Shown piece after piece: positions 44,757 through 52,516 of a stretch of 64,000 nt of DNA (positions are counted from its first letter, which is position 1; each line of letters begins with the position of its first letter). The stretch is from Betaproteobacteria bacterium HGW-Betaproteobacteria-9 (GTDB taxonomy: Bacteria; Pseudomonadota; Gammaproteobacteria; Burkholderiales; Burkholderiaceae_C): NCBI GenBank assembly GCA_002842215.1, contig PHCC01000007.1, positions 39,113 to 103,112 on the forward strand, in the 5' to 3' direction. The notes below the pieces were generated by a model. That model ran no database searches and was not told the origin of the DNA. It saw only the letters and a list, made by a program, of their open reading frames with translations. The position numbers and the translations under genes were made by a program.

Positions 44757-45991
44757 AAGGTGGTGGTGGCGGGCCAGTCGGAGAACACGCCCATCACACC
44801 CACGTCCTTGGCCAGCACGTCCAGCACACGCAGCATCTCGCCTTCGCTGGTGAGTGCCGTGTCCACCGTCTGGTAGTAGAAGCCGTTGTTGCCGTCGGCC
44901 AGGATGCCGGCCCGCTCCAGCGACCAGGCGATGATGCCCAGACCAGCCGCCCGGGCGTCACGCGCGTACTGAGAGGGCACGATATCGCCCGCGGCGTTGG
45001 TGCTCAGCAGGGCAAAGATCGGTGGTGCCACGATCTGGATGCCCTGGCTCTTGTAGTCCACCAGCTCGTTGCGGCCGGGCAGGTCGGCCACGGTGTTGGC
45101 GTCGTCCAGGTACACCGCCTGCTTGCCGAACGCGGCCTCGTTGCGCACCCAGTACAGCACGTCGTTGATGTTGAAGGACTGCGCAAACACCTGGCGTGGC
45201 GACACGCCTGCCTGCTTGTACTCGTCGATCATCTTTTGCGCGTAGGCGGCCTGCGTGAAACCGTCAAAAGGCATCGTCACGCTCGCGCTCTTGAGTTCCG
45301 GCGTCATCTTCACGCCCAGCCGCTTGAAGAGTTCGATGCTCTCGGCGTGGGTCATCAGCGTGCCGCTCGTGGGACCCGCATACAGGTCGGTGCGGAAGTT
45401 CGCCGTGCCGCCCAGGTATTCCTGAGGCGTGCGGGCCGCCGGGTTGGATGCGTCCATCTTGCCGCGCAGGGTCCGGAACTCGGCGAGTGTGATGTCGCTG
45501 GTGCGGCACTCGGCCTTGGCGGGCGTGACCACCTTGCCGTCGGCATCGAGCGTGGCCGGCACGAAGGGCGTGGTGCACTTGGCGGCCAGCGGCGTGACCA
45601 GGATGTTGGTGGTGGTGTGCAGGTCGTTCTGCGCGTGGCGGCAGACCAGTTCCTTGTCCTTGGTGAAGGTCACGTCACACTCGACGATGCCGGCCCCCAT
45701 GCGCGCCGCGGCGGTGTACGACTCCACCGTGTGCTCGGGGAACTGCAGCGGCGCACCCCGGTGACCGATGGAAAAGTCGCGCGGGGTGAACTCGCCGCGC
45801 TTTGCACATTGCTGGAGCTTCTGCTTGAGGGGGCTGTCGGCCATGTCGTCCACCAGGAAGAACGGGCGCACGCCCAGTTCCACGGATGCGGGCTTTTCAG
45901 CGCGGTGGCCGGGCCGCTGGTCGCCCGGAGAAGCTTGCACAGCAGTGGCTGTCAGACCCAGCAGGGCCAGACCGAGGATCAGGTGACGCAT
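44729..45991 (-). CDS. Secreted glycerophosphodiester phosphodiesterase
   Basis: Hydrolyses glycerophosphodiesters, the deacylation products of phospholipids, to glycerol-3-phosphate and an alcohol. The 420-aa protein has a signal peptide ending near ATAVQA and the GDPD site [20 protein letters not shown], then [19 protein letters not shown] with metal-binding Glu/Asp, and later TPELKSA. It belongs to the longer secreted class with an inserted Cys-containing segment. ATG 45991 is preferred because GAGG lies 6 nt upstream; ATG 46003 is possible. Its 3' end overlaps the GT28 gene on the other strand. Confidence 0.9.
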   Translation of the reverse strand: MRHLILGLALLGLTATAVQASPGDQRPGHRAEKPASVELGVRPFFLVDDMADSPLKQKLQQCAKRGEFTPRDFSIGHRGAPLQFPEHTVESYTAAARMGAGIVECDVTFTKDKELVCRHAQNDLHTTTNILVTPLAAKCTTPFVPATLDADGKVVTPAKAECRTSDITLAEFRTLRGKMDASNPAARTPQEYLGGTANFRTDLYAGPTSGTLMTHAESIELFKRLGVKMTPELKSASVTMPFDGFTQAAYAQKMIDEYKQAGVSPRQVFAQSFNINDVLYWVRNEAAFGKQAVYLDDANTVADLPGRNELVDYKSQGIQIVAPPIFALLSTNAAGDIVPSQYARDARAAGLGIIAWSLERAGILADGNNGFYYQTVDTALTSEGEMLRVLDVLAKDVGVMGVFSDWPATTTFYANCAGLR

Positions 45992-46129
45992 GGAGTACCT
46001 CATGAAGAAGATGGTGATCGGTGGGTGAACACGACGCGGAGCGCATCGCCTGGACCATGCTAGGTCGCCCATGTGGCACTGGCGTGGCAGCCGCCACCGA
46101 TCAGCGCCTTCACATCGGGAGCGAGCGCT

Positions 46130-46297
46130 TCAGCGGTTCCAAGCCGACTGGTTGCGTTCGCGGCGGGCCTGGAAACGGCAGCGCTGCAGGGCCAGCAACT
46201 CCAGAACGCCACCGGCCACACCGCAGCCGATCGCGCCCAACAGCTTGAGTGCCCGAAGCGGGTCCCGCTTGCGGCGATCGCCGGCGTTGTTCGTCAT
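46130..46297 (-). CDS. Small membrane protein, 55 aa
   Basis: A frame of 56 codons with host-like high GC at third positions. A basic N-terminus (MTNNAGDRRKRDPLRALK) is followed by one hydrophobic helix (LLGAIGCGVAGGVLELLALQ) and a basic tail (RRERNQSAWNR), giving a single-pass peptide. AGGG lies 9-10 nt before the ATG. It is the first candidate upstream of the GDPD gene on the same strand, with about 140 nt between. No function is assigned. Confidence 0.55.
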   Translation of the reverse strand: MTNNAGDRRKRDPLRALKLLGAIGCGVAGGVLELLALQRCRFQARRERNQSAWNR

Positions 46298-46476
46298 GCA
46301 AAGCCCTTTCTGGCCGACCCGTGATGCCGGCGAGACACCTTAGCTTTTTCATGTGACGATTTTGCGTCAACCCCAGGCGTGCGCAACGTTGGCCGACGGT
46401 GTGCCGAACCGGTCCCCCGGCGTTATGCTCGGCGCTGATCCAACCGTCATCAGACCCCACACCACCGTCCCACACC

Positions 46477-47493
46477 GTGCCTGAATCCGCCCTGCCCGAG
46501 TTGCTGGCTCTGGAAAAAATCATGGAGCTGGGCGCGCCCCATCTGAAGGTGCAGGAGCCGTGCCGGATCACGCTGCCATCGGGCCGCAGCTTTCCCGTGC
46601 ACGCCATCACCCTGGGCAACCCCAGCCTGGATGTGCCTGCGGTGGGCTACTTCGGCGGCGTGCACGGACTGGAGCGCATCGGCGCCCAGGTGGTCATCGC
46701 CTTCCTGCAGAACATCGTCACGCGGCTGTCGTGGGACACCTCGCTGCACCGCCTGCTGGACAGCGTGCGCCTGGTGTTCATGCCCATCGTCAACCCCGGC
46801 GGCATGTGGGCCGCGACGCGGGCCAATCCGCGCGGCGTGGACCTGATGCGCAATGCCCCGGTCGAGGCGCGGGAAAAAGTGCCCTACCTGCTCGGAGGTC
46901 AGCGCCTGAGCGCGGGCCTGCCCTGGTACCGCGGGCGCCTCGGGGACCCGCTGGAAGCGGAGAGCCAGGCGGTCTGCGACGTGGTGCACAGCGAACTGCT
47001 GAGCCGCCCGTTCAGCATCGCGCTGGACTGCCATTCGGGCTTCGGCATCAGCGACCGCCTCTGGTTCCCCTTTGCCCACACGCGCGAGCCCATCCACCAC
47101 CTGGCCGAGGTGCACGCGCTCAAGGCCATCTTCGAGCAGGCCCACAGCCACCACCCCTACATCATCGAACCACAGAGCGCGCAGTACCTGACCCACGGCG
47201 ACCTCTGGGACCACCTCTACCTGCGGGCCAGCACCGAGCTCCCGGCGCGCACTTTTTTGCCGCTGACGCTGGAGATGGGCTCATGGCTGTGGATCAAGAA
47301 AAACCCGCGCCAGCTGTTCTCGCGCAAGGGCATCTTCAACCCGCTGATCGGCCACCGCCAGCAGCGCGTGCTGCGCCGCCACCTGGCGCTGCTGGACTTT
47401 CTCTCGCGCGCCGCTAGCAGCCACACGCGGTGGACACCTGGCGCCGAGCAGCGCGGTCAGCGCCATGCGGATGCGCTGGCTGACTGGTATTGA
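46477..47493 (+). CDS. M14/AstE-like zinc carboxypeptidase-family protein
   Basis: A protein of about 338 aa with the zinc-ligand pattern of M14 peptidases and succinylglutamate desuccinylases: GGVHGLERIG (H-x2-E, residues about 62-71), the substrate-binding MPIVNPGGM and RNAPVEAR region, and the third ligand in LDCHSGFG. The AstE/M14 family removes acyl groups or C-terminal residues; the substrate here is unknown, and DUF2817-type proteins are close in layout. The start is uncertain: GTG 46477 is used, with an ATG 17 codons later as alternative. It is cytoplasmic. Confidence 0.75.
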   Translation: MPESALPELLALEKIMELGAPHLKVQEPCRITLPSGRSFPVHAITLGNPSLDVPAVGYFGGVHGLERIGAQVVIAFLQNIVTRLSWDTSLHRLLDSVRLVFMPIVNPGGMWAATRANPRGVDLMRNAPVEAREKVPYLLGGQRLSAGLPWYRGRLGDPLEAESQAVCDVVHSELLSRPFSIALDCHSGFGISDRLWFPFAHTREPIHHLAEVHALKAIFEQAHSHHPYIIEPQSAQYLTHGDLWDHLYLRASTELPARTFLPLTLEMGSWLWIKKNPRQLFSRKGIFNPLIGHRQQRVLRRHLALLDFLSRAASSHTRWTPGAEQRGQRHADALADWY

Positions 47494-47647
47494 TCTCTTT
47501 CTTTGGTCTGTCCCGATGCGCTTCTTTCGTGAACGTCCTGTCCCTTTCGTTGCACCTCGCGTGCAAAGGCGTGTGCGCTCAGGCCAAACACGCCTTGGCA
47601 AACTAGGGGGTTGGCGCGCCACCGTTGGAATACCCATCCGCCTCTTG

Positions 47648-47882
47648 CTGCGGCAGGCGCTGTCCGGTGGGGGCGATTTCTGGGGCGGCTGTGCACGCCA
47701 GCCTGGGGCCGGGCGCGCAAGTGCGCGCTTCGTTTCATGCTCGCGGCCACTGTCTGAGCGAAGAGAGCGCAGCGAACGAAGCGAGTTTGGCCGCGCCGGC
47801 CCCAGGCTGGTGGGCGCAGCGGAGTCGGCGCAACGCGCCGACCACCCCAGTATGAGCCTCCGCCGGGCAGCGCCTGCCGCAG
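47648..47882. repeat. Nested long inverted-repeat element, about 235 bp
   Basis: Outer arms 47648-47667 and 47863-47882 are complementary over 20 bp with one mismatch. Inner arms 47698-47718 and 47793-47810 pair over 18-19 bp with one bulge. A third hairpin (GCGCGC-AAGT-GCGCGC) lies at about 47713-47728, and the centre has repeated GCGAA/AGCGAA words. The enclosing gap 47494-47919 contains no credible gene. The element ends about 25 nt before the ribosome site of the next gene. Confidence 0.75.
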
Positions 47883-47919
47883 CCGCGAGGTGCAAAGAGC
47901 GAAGGACGGAGGCTTTCCC

Positions 47920-48681
47920 ATGAGCACCTGGATTTTCCTCAGGGGCCTGACGCGCGAAGCCGCGCACTGGGGACGTTTCACCACCGTCTTCCAGCAGGCC
48001 CTGCCCCGCGCCCGCATCCTCACGTTGGACCTGCCGGGCAATGGTGAACACCGCCGCCAGACCAGCCCGCTCTCGGTGGCCAGCATGGTGGCCGCCTGCC
48101 GCGACGAACGCGTCCGCCGCGGCATCGAGACCCCGGTATCCCTGCTCGCCATGTCGCTCGGCGCCATGGTGGCGGCTGAGTGGGCGCGTGTGGCGCCCGA
48201 CGAACTGGACGGCTGCGTTCTCATCAACACCAGCATGCGGCCATTCAGCCCCCTGCACCACCGGCTCCGGCCCACCAACTACCCAGCCTTGTTTCGACTG
48301 GCCCTGGGCGGGGGTACGGCAGAAGCCATCGAACAGACGGTGCTGCGGCTCACCAGCAACCAGCCGGGGCAACTGCGCGAGGTGATCCCGGACTGGGCGG
48401 CCGTGCGTCGCCACCGCCCGGTGAGCGCCGGCAACGCTGTGCGCCAGCTGCTCGCCGCGGCCCGTTACCGCGCGTCCCGGGAGGCGCCCGGCGTTCCCCT
48501 GCTGCTGCTGGCCAGCGAGCACGACCAACTGGTGGACAGCCGCTGCTCGCAGGCCATCGCCAGCGCCTGGCACTGCCCGCTGCTGATGCACCCGGCCGCG
48601 GGCCACGACCTGCCGCTGGACGACCCACGCTGGGTGGCGGACCAGGTGCGGCGGTGGTTGCAAGGCGCGCCGGGCGCCTGA
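47920..48681 (+). CDS. Alpha/beta hydrolase
   Basis: A 253-aa cytoplasmic hydrolase. The nucleophile elbow is MSLGAMVAAE (Ser of S-x-G in the position of G-x-S-x-G), the oxyanion loop is FLRGLTREAAHWG, and the acid and His are in SEHDQLVDS and AAGHDLPLDDP. The elbow LAMSLGAM has Ala-Met where Gly is usual before Ser. Substrate unknown. GGAGG lies 7 nt before the ATG, so translation should be efficient; the palindromic element upstream forms most of its 5' region. Confidence 0.82.
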   Translation: MSTWIFLRGLTREAAHWGRFTTVFQQALPRARILTLDLPGNGEHRRQTSPLSVASMVAACRDERVRRGIETPVSLLAMSLGAMVAAEWARVAPDELDGCVLINTSMRPFSPLHHRLRPTNYPALFRLALGGGTAEAIEQTVLRLTSNQPGQLREVIPDWAAVRRHRPVSAGNAVRQLLAAARYRASREAPGVPLLLLASEHDQLVDSRCSQAIASAWHCPLLMHPAAGHDLPLDDPRWVADQVRRWLQGAPGA

Positions 48682-48732
48682 TTCAAAGAACCTTCTTGCG
48701 CAGTAGCGCGACAACGACGGGAAGCAACGCCG

Positions 48733-49926
48733 CTACCGCACCACCGAGCCGCTGCGCTGCAACCACACCAGCGCAGCCAGGCCGACCAGGCCCACCCCGG
48801 TGGACACCCAGAGGGCACCGCCCCCGAACTGGTCAATCGCCAGGCCAAAGACCAGCGGCGCAAAGGCCTGCGCCACGCGCGCCGGCATCATCAGCAAACC
48901 CTGGCGTGCGCCGTAACCCTGCGGTCCGAAGATCACCAGGGGCAGCGTGCCTTTGGCGATGGTGAGGATGCCGTTGCCCGCGCCGTGCAAGACCGTGAAC
49001 AACAGCGCCGCCGGGCCACCCACCACCATCAGCAGCACGGCGCCCACCGGGTGCGCGGCCGTCGCCAGCTGCGCCGACAGCAAGGGGTGCACCTTGCGCA
49101 GGAAGCCAAACTCCAGCAGCCGGGCCGCCACTTGGGCCGGCCCCACCAAGGCCGCCAGTGCCAGCGCTGCGGCCAGCGTCAGACCGTGGGCCTGCAGCAG
49201 GCGCGGCAGGTGGGCCGCCATGGCGGTGCTGGTGAACCAGGTGACGGCGAAGACCAGCGAGAGCAGAACGGTGGGCCAGAACATGGCGCCCGGCGCCCTC
49301 ACCGCCTCTGGCGCGGCGGTGGGTGACACCGCCACCACCACCGGGCTCACGTCGGGCGCTGCCACGCTGCGCGGCAAGGACGCGTTGAGCGGCAGTCCGA
49401 GCAGCAGGTGCAGGCCCGCCCAGCACAGGCAGGCGCCACGCCAGCCGATTTCGAGTTCCAGCCAGGCCGTGAGCGGCCAGCCCACGGTGCTGGCAAAACC
49501 GGCGATCAGGGTGATGCCGGTGATGCTGCTGCGCGCGTCGTGGCCGTAGAGGCGCACCAGGGTCGCGAAGGCGGCGTCGTAGAGGCCCGCGGCCATCGCC
49601 ACGCCGATCAGGCCCCAGGCCAGAAACAGCAGCACAGGCCCTTGCGCCAGCGCCAGGGCCAGCAGCCCGGCGGCGAACAGAAAATTGGTGCCGATCAGCA
49701 CGGGGCGGCCACCGTGGTGATCGATCAACTGCCCCGCCCTACGGCCAAACACCGCCGAAACGACCAGGGCAAAGGAGAAGGCAGCAAAAACCGTGGTCAC
49801 GGACACGCCGAGGTCCGCGGCCATCGACGTGGCCAGCATGGCCGGCAGGTAGTAGGACGAGGCCCAGGCCAGGGTCTGCGCGGTGCCCAGGCGGGCGACC
49901 ACCGAAGTGCGGTGTGATATCAGCAT
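48733..49926 (-). CDS. MFS transporter
   Basis: A 397-aa permease with about twelve hydrophobic helices in two halves separated by a loop (ASLPRSVAAPDVSPVVVAVS). The TM2-TM3 signature is AVFGRRAGQLIDHHGGRPVL. It looks like the YbfB/sugar-phosphate-unrelated MFS group of unknown substrates. It is convergent with the alpha/beta hydrolase and lies just downstream of the phnE remnant on the same strand, with 28 nt between. Confidence 0.82.
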   Translation of the reverse strand: MLISHRTSVVARLGTAQTLAWASSYYLPAMLATSMAADLGVSVTTVFAAFSFALVVSAVFGRRAGQLIDHHGGRPVLIGTNFLFAAGLLALALAQGPVLLFLAWGLIGVAMAAGLYDAAFATLVRLYGHDARSSITGITLIAGFASTVGWPLTAWLELEIGWRGACLCWAGLHLLLGLPLNASLPRSVAAPDVSPVVVAVSPTAAPEAVRAPGAMFWPTVLLSLVFAVTWFTSTAMAAHLPRLLQAHGLTLAAALALAALVGPAQVAARLLEFGFLRKVHPLLSAQLATAAHPVGAVLLMVVGGPAALLFTVLHGAGNGILTIAKGTLPLVIFGPQGYGARQGLLMMPARVAQAFAPLVFGLAIDQFGGGALWVSTGVGLVGLAALVWLQRSGSVVR

Positions 49927-49954
49927 GGTGCCGACTCTACGTCGGTCACAGCCG

Positions 49955-50458
49955 TCAAATGAGGACTTTGCGAATCCGCGAGGAAATGACGTCGATCACG
50001 CTCACCGTGACGATGATCATCAGCATCACAGCGCAGGTCTCGGCGTACTGGAAGCCGCGGATGATCTCCCACAGCACAACACCGATGCCGCCCGCGCCCA
50101 CCATGCCCACCACCGAAGCCGAGCGCACGTTGGACTCGAAGCGGTACAGCATGTAGGAGATCCACAGCGGCATGACCTGCGGGATCACGCCGTAGACGAT
50201 CTCGTGCAGCGCGCTGGCGCCGGTCGAGCGAATGCCCTCCACCGGCTGCGGGTCGATGGCCTCCACCGCTTCGGAGAACAGCTTGGCCAGCACGCCCGCG
50301 GTATGGATCCACAGCGCCAGCACGCCGGCAAACGGACCCAGGCCGACCGCGACCACGAACAGCATGGCGAACACCATTTCGTTGATGGCGCGGAACGCGT
50401 CCATCAGGCGGCGCACCGGCTGGTGAACCCACCAGGGCGTGATGTTGCTGGAGGCCAG
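49955..50458 (-). pseudogene. phnE: phnE remnant (phosphonate ABC transporter permease, C-terminal part)
   Basis: The last 168 codons of a PhnE-type permease: [33 protein letters not shown], then the EAA-loop region ([20 protein letters not shown]) and [15 protein letters not shown] full PhnE is about 260 aa, so some 90 N-terminal residues including the first membrane helices are missing. The coding match stops at about 50458, exactly where an unrelated gene fragment begins on the other strand. No phnC or phnD is present. The fragment is unlikely to make a working permease. Confidence 0.8.
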
Positions 50459-50460
50459 CC

Positions 50461-50661
50461 AAACGCATCTACAGCGTGAAAGCCGCCGACGTGACCGAAG
50501 GCGCGACCCTCACCAAGACCCTGGTGCGCGACCTGCGCAAGGACTTCAACTACGTGCAGGAAAAGGCCGAAGGCATGGTGCTTTTCAAGGGCGATCTCTG
50601 GGTCGTGAACGACAACGACGGTGCGGGCTGGACGCGCTGGGTCAACGCCGGCAAGCCTTGA
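50461..50661 (+). pseudogene. 3' remnant of a phytase-like esterase gene
   Basis: The last 66 residues of a protein of the 'esterase-like activity of phytase' family: [52 protein letters not shown]. Full-length members are several hundred residues long. The frame is open only back to the junction with the phnE remnant at about 50458-50461, and there is no start signal. A GTG at 50476 opens the frame but has no ribosome site. It is best read as a gene end left by a deletion or rearrangement. Confidence 0.75.
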
Positions 50662-50671
50662 AAGATGCTTG

Positions 50672-50688
50672 TTGTTGCATTGCAACAA
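50672..50688. promoter_or_regulatory. Inverted repeat upstream of the porin gene
   Basis: Perfect TTGTTGC-ATT-GCAACAA, 140 bp before the porin start and 11 bp after the phytase-like stop. There is no T-tract, so an operator is more likely than a terminator. No clear -35/-10 pair is seen in 50662-50828. Confidence 0.35.
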
Positions 50689-50828
50689 TGAGAGCAAACC
50701 CGGCTTGTGTCACAGAGCTTTTATGGTCGTTCGATGAAATACACCCACCTGCTTGCAAACGGCAACGGGTGCGGAAGCCGGCGGTCTCTCGCCGCCTTCC
50801 CATTCACCAAACCTCTGGAGAAAATTCA

Positions 50829-51797
50829 ATGAAAAAGAGCCTCATCGCTCTGGCCGTGCTGGCCGCTTCCGGCGCCGCCATGGCCCAGTCTTCCGTCACC
50901 CTCTACGGCCGCGCCGACGTGGGCGTGGGTTCCGAAAAAGTCGACGGCGTGAGCAGCACCAAGATGATCAACGGTGGCCTGACCACCTCGCGCTGGGGCC
51001 TGCGTGGCAGCGAAGACCTGGGCGGCGGCCTCAAGGCCCAGTTCAAGTTCGAGCAGCGCCTGGACCTGAGCACCGGTGAAGTGCAATCGCCTTCGTTCAA
51101 GGGCGAAGCCAGCCTGGGTCTGTCGGGTGGCTTCGGCGGCCTGACCCTGGGCCGTTTCAGCACCATCTATGACGACGTGCGCGCACTGTCCTACACCAGC
51201 AACGTGTTCGACTCGTCCTTCACCCCGGCCAGCAACGGTGTCTACAAGTCGGGTGGCGACTACAGCAGCCGCTTCAACAGCCAGGTCCGCTACGACCTGC
51301 CTTCGATGGCGGGTTTCTACGGTTCGCTGGCCTACGCTTTTGAGTCCGCTGCGGACGCGAACGATGGCATGGTCGGCGTCAAGCTCGGCTACAAAAACGG
51401 CCCGCTGAACGTGGCCCTGGGTACGCAGAAGGAGAAGGCCAAGGACGATGACTACCTGGCGCTGTCGGCCAACTACGACTTTGGCGCCGCCAGCGTGTCC
51501 GCCGGCTACAACTCGCGCAAGGGCACCGATGCCAAAGGCGACGACACCGAGCTGACCGTGGGCGTGAACGTGCCCGTGGGCGCCTTCGACATCTCGGTGG
51601 GCTATGCCACCAGCAAGACCGAAATCGGCGGCGGCACCAGCGCCAAGGCCAGCGGCCTGGGCCTGGGCGCCACCTACAAGATGTCCAAGCGCACCAAGCT
51701 GTACACGGCCCTGCGTGACATCGAGAACAAGGACGGTGCCGGCAACAAGACCAGCGAGAACCGCCTGTTTGCACTCGGCGTGCGCCACGACTTCTGA
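50829..51797 (+). CDS. Gram-negative porin
   Basis: A 322-aa outer-membrane general porin of the Burkholderiales trimeric type (porin_4). The signal peptide is MKKSLIALAVLAASGAAMAQ, followed by the typical first strand SSVTLYGRADVGVG. The sequence alternates beta strands with Gly/Asp loops and ends in the terminal aromatic motif ALGVRHDF, where C-terminal Phe directs assembly by the BAM complex. GGAG lies 9 nt before the ATG. A terminator follows. It gives passive entry to small hydrophilic solutes. Confidence 0.95.
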   Translation: MKKSLIALAVLAASGAAMAQSSVTLYGRADVGVGSEKVDGVSSTKMINGGLTTSRWGLRGSEDLGGGLKAQFKFEQRLDLSTGEVQSPSFKGEASLGLSGGFGGLTLGRFSTIYDDVRALSYTSNVFDSSFTPASNGVYKSGGDYSSRFNSQVRYDLPSMAGFYGSLAYAFESAADANDGMVGVKLGYKNGPLNVALGTQKEKAKDDDYLALSANYDFGAASVSAGYNSRKGTDAKGDDTELTVGVNVPVGAFDISVGYATSKTEIGGGTSAKASGLGLGATYKMSKRTKLYTALRDIENKDGAGNKTSENRLFALGVRHDF

Positions 51798-51888
51798 TAT
51801 GACCTGAAACGGCGTGCCGGGTGCACGCCGTTCAGTTGCCAAGGTTGCGCGGAGACTTCAAGTCAATCAGAGACCGCGTGATTTTTTT

Positions 51889-51923
51889 GGCCGCGACAGG
51901 CTGTGCCTGTCGCGGCCTTTTTG
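51889..51923 (+). terminator. Intrinsic terminator after the porin gene
   Basis: The 12-bp stem GGCCGCGACAGG/CCTGTCGCGGCC with a 5-nt loop is followed by T5. It also faces the end of the acx operon on the other strand, but the T-tract favours the plus strand. Confidence 0.88.
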
Positions 51924-51977
51924 TCGCCGGGAAGTTTCAAGCCAAAACCACGCTGGCTTGCCGATTGCCAGCGACTG

Positions 51978-52481
51978 TCAGCCAGCCCGTTCAGGCACGG
52001 GCAGATGCACCCATTCCTTGTAGAAGGCCTCGATGTCCGGCTCGAAGTCGTGGATCACCGGGTACCACGGGGTCGGTGCTTCGACATCGTGCAGCGTGCC
52101 GCAAGTCGGGCAGTAGTACTCGCGGTACACCTGCCACTGGGTATCCGCCGCCATCAGCTTCGGATAGACCTCGGTCATCGCCTCTTCGGTGTCGCGCACG
52201 TAGATCGCCGCGTGCAGCTTCCAGTTCTCCCTGTAGTCGCAGAACTCGTGGCCGCAGTCGCACTTGATGAGCCACTGCTTGGTCTTGGCCGACTGCACGA
52301 TGTACATGTGCGGCGCCAGTGGCAGCACGATGCGGTCCTTGAACTTGACCTTGGCCTGCAGGGCCGCGACGTACTGCTCGAAGCGGCTGTTGTCCTTGGG
52401 CATCGACAGCATGCGGAAGGTGGTTTCCCAGTCCAGCGTGCCTTCGACCAGATGTGAAACCTGTTCATTGGTGTATGACAT
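51978..52481 (-). CDS. acxC: Acetone carboxylase gamma subunit
   Basis: Small subunit (167 aa) of acetone carboxylase, the ATP-dependent enzyme that carboxylates acetone to acetoacetate. The metal-binding Cys pairs are visible in IKCDCGHEFC and YYCPTCG. The N-terminus LVEGTLDWETTFRMLSMPKD is typical of the family. It is the last gene of acxABC, 35 nt after acxB, with AAGGAG before the ATG. Confidence 0.95.
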   Translation of the reverse strand: MSYTNEQVSHLVEGTLDWETTFRMLSMPKDNSRFEQYVAALQAKVKFKDRIVLPLAPHMYIVQSAKTKQWLIKCDCGHEFCDYRENWKLHAAIYVRDTEEAMTEVYPKLMAADTQWQVYREYYCPTCGTLHDVEAPTPWYPVIHDFEPDIEAFYKEWVHLPVPERAG

Positions 52482-52516
52482 GTTTGTCTCCTTGATTCAG
52501 ATGGTGGGTTGTCGGC

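Noticed and set aside
47494..47919. Several frames of 60-150 codons on both strands in the palindrome-rich gap.
   Set aside because: They cross perfect inverted repeats, have no start signals, and encode Arg/Ala/Gly-rich strings typical of non-coding GC-rich DNA.
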